From the NCBI GenBank assembly GCA_001600495.1, contig BCKE01000002.1, forward strand, positions 171,398 to 235,397: DNA of 64,000 nt. The letters run 5' to 3'. Shown piece by piece: positions 54,787 through 64,000 of this stretch; the stretch's first letter is position 1; every line of letters begins with the position of its first letter. A model generated the notes under the pieces. The model did no database searches. It had not been told where the DNA came from and worked only from the letters and a program-made list of their open reading frames with translations. The DNA comes from Pilasporangium apinafurcum. Taxonomy: Eukaryota; Oomycota; Peronosporomycetes; Pythiales; Pythiaceae. A program made the position numbers and the translations under genes.

Positions 54787-55320
54787 ATGACAGATTCCGA
54801 TCGCTATGTCGACCGCGCCGCCTATGAGGAGTATCTGGACAACGATGGCCAAGAAGTTATCGTCTCCCAGCTTATCCCTGGTGAAGTAGGTGAAGTATTT
54901 GACGCGTGGATTCAACAGGTCTGGATCAAACCCTCTGAAGAAATCCAACCAGGTACTGGTCGTGGATACGTTGGCCACAAGCGCCGAGTCAATTTGGGGA
55001 TCACAGAACAGATCGTGTCAGCGGGGGTGCCGTCGGAACAAAGTAACAACGACTTGATCCCGTCGATTTGTTACAAACTTCGCGACTTTGGACCCATGTC
55101 AATGAAAGACCACATTGGTTTTGTAGCGTTCGTGCGGGATTCTACTGCTCCACCTGAGCGGCCAGCGACGTTGGTGCTCTGGACGGTCAAGAGTACACCG
55201 ACAACATTAGGAAACGTGCTTCTATGCGGCGGATCAATCACACGACTGCTTATCCGCGCGGCATTGCAGCATTTTTTGAGTTCGTTTGCTGCAGAAACTC
55301 AAAAGTCAAAGCATGTATAA
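54787..55320 (+). CDS. Small lineage-specific protein, SRPBCC-like, copy 2 (177 aa)
   Basis: A single exon from the ATG at 54787. The open frame extends 24 codons upstream, but only to a TTG. It shares with copy 1 the blocks GEVGEVFDAWIQQVWIKP, GTGRGYVGHKR, SICYKLRDFGPMSMKDHIGFVAF and LVLWTVKSTP, clearly paralogous at roughly 40-45 percent by eye. The C-termini differ completely (here LLCGGSITRLLIRAALQHFL). Function unknown; cytosolic by absence of a signal peptide. Confidence 0.68.
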   Translation: MTDSDRYVDRAAYEEYLDNDGQEVIVSQLIPGEVGEVFDAWIQQVWIKPSEEIQPGTGRGYVGHKRRVNLGITEQIVSAGVPSEQSNNDLIPSICYKLRDFGPMSMKDHIGFVAFVRDSTAPPERPATLVLWTVKSTPTTLGNVLLCGGSITRLLIRAALQHFLSSFAAETQKSKHV

Positions 55321-55837
55321 GACAAGGAAGTAAAGGGGAGAGAACTATGCTACATATTATGAATACAATTTTAATAATTGTTGTTGGTTTTACTTGCTGG
55401 CGTCGTACATTGCATTTGATGGTGGCTACCGTGCTCGTGGATGAACTCAACAGCAAAAAAAAGAGATTACCGACAAGTAGGAGAGATTCGTTCACCCAGT
55501 GTGTGCTATTGATGACTTCTAGGAAAACTATGTAAAAATGTACTTCAATTAATTGTTAAGTTACAAATTTCTTGCTTCAGTTAGGGCTACCATTATTGAT
55601 ACATCTTTCGGCAAAATACGCTCCATCGTTCTTCCTTGGTATTGTCCACCAGAAGACTCGACACAGCGCAACTTGTTGTAATTAATTCTTTGTTCTTGAC
55701 TTCAATTCATATCTGTTGATCCTTCTTCAGTTTCCATTATAGCATTTGGTGATATAAAAAAGAACAGATAAAGCAATCCATTGCATGTACGTCTCCATTT
55801 TCTTGTTTTTCACGATCACTTGGCATTGGCATTTTGT
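55321..55837. other. Convergent 3' region
   Basis: About 500 bp between convergent stops. No gene recognised. Confidence 0.35.
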
Positions 55838-56791
55838 TTAGTGCCAAATCGCAGGCACAGCTTTTTCAATGATCGAGGTTGCCAGTGTCCGAATGTCTTC
55901 ATCCACAGACACCTCAAACGCACGTAAGTAATTCAGCCCATCATACTTGAGCAGTGAGTTGCAAAACACCGTGACTTTGTTCATGTCGCGGTGATCGACT
56001 GACAAATAAAACGACAGCACGTCGTGCACAGTCTGCAGCGCCTCCTTGACGACTTGAATATCCTGTGTTTGTGAAAGCACCGTCAGTTCCTTCGCACAAT
56101 CTGCCGGGTGATCCTGCAGCATTTTCAATTTTTCTTCCGAGTATTGCAGCGCGTTATTCGATATCCGGCGCGTGCGCAATCGACCATTTCCTGCTCCACC
56201 TCTGCAACTGGTACTACCTGCTTGTCCATTGGATGCATCAGCCTTCATGGCGCCTTCAATTTCTTCCTCTAATTTCCGCAACAATACTCGCCGTCGCAGC
56301 ATGTCAGCCTTGTTGATGTTGGCTTCCTTCAGCGCATCGCTTTCGCTTTTTCGACGTCGTTCCAACAATTTCGCACGCGTGGTAGGGGACGTTTTCCCAT
56401 TCATTCCTGTCCACATGTCATCACTGATGGCTGTGAAGGACGTGGACGTGATGGAATGATAGCGATGGCGACTGTAATCAAAGGCGTCGTCATCGCTAGA
56501 AGCCGCTTCAATGTCCCATGATGGCAGCGAGCGGTACTTGCGCACTTTCTTCGCGTACGTGGCCTTTACATGATGATTGGGTACTGTGAAATATTGGTCG
56601 TGGTGGTGATGGTATTCAGTGGATTCTTGCGTCATCATCGCATACTGCTGTTCCAATCGCTTTTCATACTCGGGAGCAACCACAAAATACGACAGTAGGG
56701 CTACCGCAACGACCACGATACCCAGCACCACCAGCGCCACTTGCGCTTCAGTGTACCCGTCTCCGTTTACCAGAAAAGGCGCCAGCTCCAT
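55838..56791 (-). CDS. Unknown single-pass membrane protein, 317 aa
   Basis: One exon on the minus strand. An N-terminal transmembrane helix lies at residues about 16-38 (AQVALVVLGIVVVAVALLSYFVV). Next is a His/Tyr-rich polar stretch (EYHHHHDQYF) and a basic coiled-coil region (TTRAKLLERRRKSESDALKEANINKADMLRRR). The C-terminal helical part (EEKLKMLQDHPADCAKELTVL...ALQTVHDVLSFYLSVDHRDM) resembles hydrophobic helical repeats but could not be assigned to a family. No signal peptidase site is obvious, so the helix is probably a signal anchor. Confidence 0.65.
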   Translation of the reverse strand: MELAPFLVNGDGYTEAQVALVVLGIVVVAVALLSYFVVAPEYEKRLEQQYAMMTQESTEYHHHHDQYFTVPNHHVKATYAKKVRKYRSLPSWDIEAASSDDDAFDYSRHRYHSITSTSFTAISDDMWTGMNGKTSPTTRAKLLERRRKSESDALKEANINKADMLRRRVLLRKLEEEIEGAMKADASNGQAGSTSCRGGAGNGRLRTRRISNNALQYSEEKLKMLQDHPADCAKELTVLSQTQDIQVVKEALQTVHDVLSFYLSVDHRDMNKVTVFCNSLLKYDGLNYLRAFEVSVDEDIRTLATSIIEKAVPAIWH

Positions 56792-58199
56792 CAGTCACTT
56801 GATCGATGTTGCCTTCAATATGTCCGTTTTCTGAAACTGAGCGCAGTCAAGCTGGAAGTTCCCCCAATGAACGGAGGTCTGGGTACGCGGTCGTAAATCT
56901 GAGTATGATCGAGTGAACGCCTTCTACGAGCAAATACGACAGATCGATAGAAGGAACGACTTGTCGAGTGTCGTGACTGTTATCGGAAAGTTCCTTGCGC
57001 GTCTTCCTGCAGTTAGCCTACAGTATCAAGTGGGTGTGTGAGAGAGGGTCAGTTGAATTATAAATCCCAAGCATCTCAAGTACATCTCCAAACAAAGACC
57101 TCTGAGAAAAAATCGATGGAAAGTGAAGATGCGCCCCACGTTTTTTAAAAGCGAACAAGAGCGAATGACTGGCACAGTATGCGAAAAAGCAGCTCCAAGG
57201 TGGAAGAGGAGAGCTACCCGCTAGGGATGTACAGAGTGCGAAAGAGGAGTAGTAGTGTGTAGATTGATCAAGATCGAGGAGCTCGTTTGATTCTGTGGGC
57301 TATAAATATCAGAGAATCGAGAACATCAACGATCTGCTAACCGCCCAAAAATGAACCTGCTCTTTTGCTTTGCCGCTTGCAAATGATGTTCTCTTTCAAG
57401 CCGGGAAGTACGCCGGTCATCAAATTGGTCAGAAGAAATAAAGAAAAAATCATGAAGCTGTACCGCCTTTCATTTCTATAATTATTATTTGTACTTTAGC
57501 TGGTCAAGAATGCCCACTACTGCGAACTGGAGCTCTGAAGAGTCGTCAGCGGTGAGCACCAGAATCGCAATATGCAAATGTAGGCTAAATTTGCAAAAAA
57601 AACAAAACAAAAACAAGGAAACTCCNCCCCGCCGTCAGCATTAATGGAACTAGAACACTGAAACCGTAGCTTCACGCCTAGTTGCTCTGAACTTCTCACT
57701 CTTAGACCATTGTAACGGCAGTTCGTGTCTTGGCATAACCGCTTTAGTCTTTTCACGCTAATTGCAAGAGATCAATTTGTTCGTTATTCACGAGATTGGA
57801 ACCACCATGAGTCTGCATGATCTCATTTATCCTGCTCTCTACCACACTGTATGGGAATAAGATCTCACAACAAAAGTTATCACTGCTTCCCATTTACTGT
57901 GAATAGATGGATAGTGGTAACTGTCTATGCTTCATGCATGGCTCCATCTCGTGAACATTGTTGGTTTCTATTTTCCTCTCTCTCTCTCTCCTCTAACTGT
58001 GGTATGTAATGTGTCTTCAGGATAATGTATTTATATGTAATACCCTCATAACATCTAAGCTTCTTTCCTGTCCATTTTTACGAAAGCAATGCTTACAGTG
58101 GCTACTGTTGGAGGATGCAACTTCAACGTTACAAGATGATCTTTACATAAATGGCTAGTTATGGTGGTGTAAAGCGATAAAAGAACATTGTGAAACAGT
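56792..58199. other. 1.4-kb intergenic region with microsatellite
   Basis: No gene recognised. It includes a TATAAATATC box at about 57301, an undetermined base at 57626 and a CT-repeat tract (57976-57992). An open frame crossing the N (57517-57756, minus) has no support. Confidence 0.4.
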
Positions 58200-60852
58200 T
58201 CAAGCCACTACGTAGAACGTTGCCGACAACGAGGAAACTTTTGAAACGGATGCCGATTCAGTTGCTTTCCCACCATTCTCGGAAGGGCCACCACGTCCCT
58301 TGGCCCACGGTTGCGAAGCTTCAACGTCTTCACTATGACTAATCGTTCCATTTCCTTTGTCACCCACAAGTGTAGTCTCTTGGTCAGCAGTATTGATGCT
58401 TTGTAAAAGCGAAACTGTGAATTCTCCCGGCTCGGCTGTAAGCGTAAAGCCCTCTCCAATGTGCGGCTCGTAGAAGCTCCAGTCTTCAGGAGACAGGTCA
58501 AACTGCGCATTAATGCTCGAATTGGCTGCGAGATTTAATTTAAAGAATTTCTTGAGTAATTTCTTCTCTGGGACCGACGCCAAGCGATATTTCTGCGAAA
58601 TGAAAAGCAGCAGTACATCACAGCCATCGCGAGGTCCTGCGTTTGTCACAGTAACGCCGACTTGTAAGGAGCCGTTAGTTGCATTCACCTGAGTCGAACT
58701 CAAATGAAAGTTCGAGTAATTGAAGATAGTATAGCTAAGTCCGTATCCAAACTCCCATTCCACAGGGCACTCCTGCCATGGCTGACACATGGTGTTGACG
58801 AGATGATAGTACGGCAAAATTTTTCCACTGTCCTTTGGATACGTGATCGGCAGCTTCGCCGAGGGATTTGCATCGCCAAAGATGATGTCCGCTAATGCTT
58901 CGCCACCTTGTTCGCAGGGAAGCATACTCAGTAACACCGCATCTGCATGTTTGTGGGCATCATGCAACAATCGTGGACGACCTTCAATCAATACCAAGAT
59001 GACTTTGGTAGATGAAATCTTTGTCAGTTCTTCGAGGTATTTTCGTTGACCATACGGCAGCGAGAGGTCTGCAATATCGCCCGTCTTTTCGGCATAATTG
59101 CCCTCCCCAAGCAAGACAATTGTGTATTGATTGCGAGCAGCGGCTTTCAACCCTTCAGTAAAGTCCTCTGGTGTCATGTCGCCATTCACGTCTACCACGT
59201 CGAGGTGCTCGATTTGTAAATTATTGGTGCTGCTGTTGCTTCGGGCTATCATGGCATCTTTGAAGGTCTTCCCATTCGGAAAATGCGACGAGTTCGACGA
59301 ACCTTGCCAATAGACCGACCAACCCCCACACATGTACCCTTTATTGTTCGAGATGGGACCGGTGATAAAGATACTAATGTTGGGGGAGTTTGCATCCAAA
59401 GGTAACATATTATCTCGGTTCTCCAGCAAAATGATCGATTCTCGTGCCAGTTGTAAGGCAACCTGCTGATCCGCATCGCTGCCGACATCATCAACATCAT
59501 CGTTACTGGTAGTATCGTTTGAACGATGCTCTTCAAATAGCCCCAAATCTTTCTTCAGAGCGAGAATCCTCATAACCGACTCATCAAGCCGCGTCTCCGA
59601 CAGCAAGTTGTCTTTGACGAGTGTATCAACGGTATCCAGGAAATCGTTCATGTTTGGCCCCATATTCATATCCAATGAGGTTTGATTCAACGATACTCGA
59701 ACGGCCTCCGCGATCGTTGGTACTAAGTGATGTTCCTGATGCATGCGATCGATTTCCGAATAGTCTGACACCAGCATGCCGGTGAAGTTCATATCCTTAC
59801 GCAATAGATCAGTCAATAATTTGTGGCTAGCGATCACTGGATACCCATTGATCGAAATGTAAGACTCCATGGCAGTCTTTACACCAACTCGTGTTGCAGC
59901 TAGAAATGATGGCGCATAATGGTTTACTAATTCGAAATCACTGATGACATTGTCGGAACGATCGAGACCAGATGTTGGATTCGAATAACCAATGAAATGT
60001 TTCATACATGCAGCGACTTTGCCGCTACTCTGGATGCCGCGAATAATCGACGCACCCATGACTGACGATAAATAAGGGTCTTCACCGAATGTCTCGTACA
60101 CGCGTGCCCACTTCGGCTGCACAGCAATCCCCAGCACTGGACTGAACACCCATGGAATCCCAGCGCTCAATGTGTCTTTGGCTTCGATGTCGCCCATCCG
60201 CATCACTAAATCTACGTTAAATGACGACGCCACGCTGATAGGTTGACCAAACAGCGTTGCCCCTTTAACGTAAGTCGCCCCATGGATCGTGTCAATGCCA
60301 TAAATCATCGGCACGGGGCTATACTGTCGGTAAATAGCTTTGATCTGGTCAATAACGATACGCCACTCACTCGCTGTCCATCCGGTTCGTCCATCTGTCG
60401 GACCACTGAATGGGCAGTTGAGAATCGAACCAATGCCAGCTTTCGCGTAGGCGACCACGACGTCTTGCTTCAATGCTCGTGACGGATCGCGGATGTCGCC
60501 GTCCACCATTGAGTAAATGTCTAATTGTGTCATTTGTGCCACTTTCTGGCGAATAGTCTGCACAGTAGCCCAACTATCAACATTCGATAACCCAAATGGA
60601 CAAGAGCAAGTATTTCCGCCGATGTGCTTAATGCAATAAACGTACCATATTCGCAAGGAGCATCTGCAGGTCCACATCATCATCGCGATCTTTCGATGTT
60701 ATAGTGGAGGTTTCCGGTGTGGAAAAACGCAAATCGGACACGAAAGGATCATACACAACTGACTTAGCCTTTTCTTCATATCTAGCGGCGACTGCCAACG
60801 ATTGCGTTGCGAAATACAACATCAGAAACTGCAGCAACTTCATCACCTCCAT
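58200..60852 (-). CDS. GH3 beta-glucosidase, secreted
   Basis: Two exons on the minus strand (60852-60646 and 60557-58200, 88-nt intron) encode 854 residues. The junction gives LLANMTIRQKVAQMTQ, the standard GH3 opening. An N-terminal signal peptide (KLLQFLMLYFATQSLAVAA) is present. Core motifs: YGIDTIHGATYV, GASIIRGIQ, KHFIGY (about residue 255) and GMLVSDYSEID, where D is the nucleophile (about 335). The second domain has LARESIILLENRDNMLPL and GEGNYAEKTGD, and the PSAKLPITYPKD...YGLSYTIFNYSNF region precedes a fibronectin III-like C-domain. The enzyme hydrolyses beta-glucosides, probably cell-wall or plant glucan fragments. The last 60 residues are a low-complexity tail. Confidence 0.93.
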
Positions 60853-61717
60853 CTTCACAATTCTATCGTCTTGTATGAGAAAATTTCAAGAGAAATGGTC
60901 TTCCATTGCAGATCAATATATTCGTCTATGATTGGCTTAAATAATGAAAAATACGCTACTGGATTGGCAGAATATGTGAAAATCTCAATGACTTCAAGGA
61001 CACCATATTCAAAGTCAGGCGGTGCAAGAGCAATGTGGCCATGTGCTGCCTGCATAGCTACTGGCAGGAACAGGTGAGGAGTCATGGGGATTCACAATTG
61101 CTTAATGATACAGTGGGTTACAACCAAAGTAGACACCGTTCTTACCGCATAAAGCGACTAAGATGTTGATTTTCCTGATAGAGGTGTCACAGGGATATTA
61201 ACATTGTTGGTAGCAATAATAGCGATTTCCCCTTCATCACCACTATTCCGTTCATCGATCTATAGTACGTACTCCAAGAGAACTAACGTCTGCGGCGACT
61301 ACCGGTCGCTGGGGACAGTGGTCGCTGTACGTGAGACTGATAGGATCAAGTTAAGCGATACTTACCTACGTTCGAGGCACCATTACTCGTTCGTCAATGA
61401 GGTGTGATGTGTACGTTACGAGCGACGAAAGAGCCCATTATTCCTCATTGTAGCCACCACATGCATTTTCGTTCCGCTGCTGCTTTTAATGATCGCGTTC
61501 CCTATCAACTCGCTCCACCACCGTAAGATCATTCCTCACGCGATACTTGAGCTCAGATCCTCACGTTTCATTGGTCGAAAAGCAGTCAATTGTTTAAAAC
61601 ATATCGTATATGATATGTTTTTAACATTTTGAGGAGGTGTTTGCGCATGTAGTCGCCTTTTGCCTTGAAGGATTGGCGAGTGCGTCTGCATTTGCACAAC
61701 GTACGCAGAGAGCGAAG
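60853..61717. promoter_or_regulatory. Divergent intergenic region
   Basis: 865 bp between GH3 (minus) and the acetolactate synthase subunit (plus), holding both promoters. No gene recognised; a plus-strand frame at 61204-61407 looks non-coding. Confidence 0.35.
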
Positions 61718-62675
61718 ATGCTGCGCCGTCAACTGTTCCCCACGCTTGCACGTGGACGATTTCTTGCGTCGTCGGGGTCTGCTGTAGCAGCTACCACAGC
61801 TCCGCGGCAGTTCACACGATGCTTTAGCTCCACGGAGAGTCGACGTCACGTGATCGCCGCGTTGGTCGTGAATCAACCTGGTTGTCTCGCTGAAATTGCC
61901 AACTTATTTGCAGCACGCGGTATGTTCAATTACTATCTTGCTTTTTTACACCATCACATTTGAGCTAACGTGGTTTTCGTGATCTCTATTAGGCTACAAT
62001 ATTGATAGTTTGGTCGTGGGACGCACCGAAGTTGAAGAGCTCTCTCGCATGACTGTTGTCGTCAACGGCACCGACCAAAGCGTTGTCAACGTAAGGCTAA
62101 AAAAAAGACTGGATGGCTAGTGGAGTACTTGATCAAAGATTTCTCATGTTCTTTCTATTGTATTTGATTACCTGTCTTTAGATGAAGAAGCAATTGGAAG
62201 ATGTTGTGCATGTCGCGGTCGTGAATATTTTGAGCAGCGGTACTGATTCCAAGAAGAATTATGTTGAACGTGATCTCATGCTCGCCAAGGTGTCCACCAC
62301 AGGTATATACTTAGTTGATCACTTTATTCTCATTTTGTGATGATAAAAAACTTACATGAGTGTAAATACATAGAATCAGGATCGCGAGCAGAGGTTGTCG
62401 AATTAGCAAATCTCTTTGACGCAAAGGTGATCGATGTGCGACCGCATCAAGTGATGGTACAATTAGCAGGGACTCCTGGGCGCATTGAAGCCTTTTTAGA
62501 ATTGTTAAAGCCTTTGGGTATTACCGAGATCCACCGAAGCGGTGTGATTGCAATGGCGAGAAGCACGAACGTCAACGAAAATTTGGGAGATATCACGTTG
62601 GAAGGCGCCACGAAGACTATTTTGCACGAAGATGATGGCGAAGAATTCGACAGTACTCTTCTTCCTCCAGGTTAA
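61718..62675 (+). CDS. Acetolactate synthase regulatory (small) subunit
   Basis: Four exons (61718-61919, 61993-62090, 62182-62302, 62374-62675) encode 240 residues. The N-terminus (MLRRQLFPTLARGRFLASSGS...RQFTRCFSS) is an arginine-rich, acid-free mitochondrial targeting sequence. Then comes the ACT domain RHVIAALVVNQPGCLAEIANLFAARGYNIDSLVVGRTEVEELSRMTVVV, followed by the second domain with RAEVVELANLFDAKVIDV and GVIAMAR near the end. It regulates the first committed step of valine, leucine and isoleucine synthesis through feedback by branched-chain amino acids. Length and motifs match IlvH/Ilv6. Confidence 0.94.
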
Positions 62676-63581
62676 ATGCACAGCGCGAGTTGGGAAACCA
62701 GCAAAAAATGCATAGTGCATGTGTAGGATGATGAATGCAGTCGCAAATAACTTTAGAGTGGTACTTGCTCATACTTTACCGAATATCTGACGCCGGATTT
62801 GGCAGAAATTTCTGAGTATTATATCGCATCTTTTTCTCTCGTTCATGCGCCTCTACTACGCTTTACTTGCGCAATAAAGCTAACTGATTAGTGTATTCCT
62901 GATTTGATCATTACACTACAGATCACTTACTGCCTTACACATGCTCACATAGTGCTTCCAATGCTAAAAAATATGAATAAGAACCTTTCTGGAGCGGCTC
63001 ATTGGAAATACCTTACCCTCTCTTCTCTCTCTACAACTCTTGATCTTTCTAGTGTCGCACATTTTGTTGTTGTCAATACGTTCTGGACAATCACCATCCT
63101 CAGTATCACTCAAGAGTCACATCGATTGCTTTGTAGCAATGACCTAATTGTTACAAAATGAAGACGATTTGAGACGGTACTTTTCCTCACGAATTAAGAG
63201 CAGTTAAGTCGCATCACACGTTGCCGTTCATCACGTCAAACCGATGTTGATGTGCAGACACACTTGCGCAATTCATTTTTACTGGCTTTGCTGTGGTTAG
63301 AAGGCCTGCTTCAAGTCCATTCAAAGCCAAGCAGCAGCTTCAATCAAATAGTAAACATGCAATCATTCCAGTGTTGCCTGGGGTGATCACTGATCAGCGG
63401 CTCTTTTCTGTCTCATTTAGAAAATAAAACCGGTTTTTACCGGTACGGTATCAGTTGCAGTTGAAGGAATTTCTTCCTGATTTCTTTTCCTCTTGATGTT
63501 TGTATGGATTTGTCGTTTCACTTTCAACACAATCGAATTTGCTCTCGTCCACACACAAAGATACAGAAGCTGAGCAGCGAA
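62676..63581. other. Intergenic, 0.9 kb
   Basis: No coding support. The ACCGGTTTTTAC motif (63429-63440) and an adjacent ACCGGTACGGTA lie 140 bp upstream of the next gene. Confidence 0.4.
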
Positions 63582-64000
63582 ATGGGCAACGAGACGATTC
63601 CGCTCACGCGCGGCATCCCTCATCGTCAAACGCAATCGGTGCAGCAACAGTATTCACCATTGCGCCGACGACTGTCAGCTCACGGAAAGAAGTAAATTCG
63701 TTTAAAACACACATCTTGTATTTTTTTGCACATTCCATTCTTGTTTAACCACTTGTTATCTTGGTTATTAGATATGCGCAATACGGAGTATGCTTTCTTA
63801 CGCTTCTTGTATTGGGAAACGTGATAGTGACTCGCCTGTCATCGTCAACGTCGTTGTTGCGTGCACCGATACAAGATGAGGCAATCGTGGGGACACCAGT
63901 GTTCTCGTTTCCTGGACAGCATGACCTCGTGTTCAAGTTATTTGGCCAACCGAAGGAGTACACTTCACGACTGTTCTCCGGATATTTAAACCTGCAGAAC
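63582..64000 (+). CDS. Serine carboxypeptidase-like (S10) protein, 5' part only
   Basis: Exon 1 is 63582-63691 and exon 2 starts at 63772 and runs past the window end. An 80-nt intron in phase 2 joins SAHGKK to YAQYGVCF. The N-terminus is basic and cytosolic-like, followed by a hydrophobic segment (VCFLTLLVLGNVIV) that looks like a signal anchor. Then comes SFPGQHDLVFKLFGQPKEYTSRLFSGYLNL, resembling the LPG...YSGYL opening of S10 carboxypeptidases. The catalytic triad lies beyond the window, so activity cannot be judged. Confidence is limited by the short visible part. Confidence 0.62.

Noticed and set aside
55224-55535. 103-codon plus-strand frame overlapping the second small paralogue
   Set aside because: Starts inside the paralogue in another frame and runs into the 3' region; no homology.
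57517-57756. 79-codon minus-strand frame including an N
   Set aside because: Contains an ambiguous base and low-complexity A/C tracts, with no homology.
1-64000. CRISPR array, tRNA or rRNA genes
   Set aside because: No regularly spaced repeats, cloverleaf-like elements or rRNA signatures were seen on either strand by eye.

Overview
The window is nuclear DNA of a flagellated stramenopile, most likely an oomycete. The genes have short GT-AG introns of about 60-90 nt. They encode outer-arm dynein and central-pair flagellar proteins, a glucan-remodelling GH72 enzyme, a GH3 beta-glucosidase, secreted papain-like proteases and a WRKY19-type zinc-finger protein. Base composition is moderate and slightly AT-rich. 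I cannot fix the genus; an Albugo- or Saprolegniales-like genome would fit. No rRNA, tRNA or CRISPR array was recognised. There is one assembly gap at 12358-12632 and one ambiguous base at 57626.

Layout. 1-1375: nested remnants of an IS607-type transposon. 1.9-7.3 kb: a hemerythrin-like protein, a RanBP2-type zinc-finger protein (minus), a WRKY19-like zinc-finger protein and a JmjC protein. 7.9-16.9 kb: two tandem tyrosine aminotransferase genes with identical 11-exon structure, separated by 4.7 kb of decayed transposon DNA around the gap. 17.1-24.6 kb: two more IS607 remnants bracket a GH72 glucanosyltransferase, an apparently intact Tc1/mariner-type element and the OLA1 GTPase. 24.9-37.4 kb: outer-arm dynein heavy chain with a kelch/IPT/filamin-like N-terminus. 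37.6-38.9 kb: PRKRIP1-like and mitochondrial L13 genes, divergent. 39.2-44.3 kb: SPEF2/CPC1 central-pair protein (minus). 44.6-45.1 kb: a fifth IS607 remnant. 45.7-48.1 kb: an unknown acidic protein and a mitochondrial carrier. 49.3-53.3 kb: tandem papain-like proteases with C-terminal membrane anchors. 53.9-55.3 kb: tandem small lineage-specific proteins. 55.8-64.0 kb: an unknown membrane protein, a GH3 beta-glucosidase, the acetolactate synthase regulatory subunit and the start of a serine carboxypeptidase-like gene cut by the window end.

The most interesting signal is the dispersed family of five remnants of a prokaryote-like IS607 element. Between them they preserve a MerR-like helix-turn-helix and a serine-recombinase segment of TnpA, plus N-terminal, central and zinc-ribbon/RuvC-III segments of a TnpB/Fanzor nuclease. 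Every copy keeps the 3' end of the element. That end carries two short hairpins, overlapping or following the TnpB tail, whose stems are largely maintained although their sequences differ. This is the layout expected of an omega/fRNA guide scaffold. Two copies share the same internal deletion, which suggests a non-autonomous subfamily moved in trans.

The large dynein and SPEF2 genes, only 2 kb apart, both build the zoospore flagellum. GH72, GH3 and the papain-like proteases act at the cell surface or outside the cell. The aminotransferases and acetolactate synthase subunit belong to amino-acid metabolism. Exon coordinates were read by eye from splice consensus and reading-frame continuity; no transcript or database search was available.
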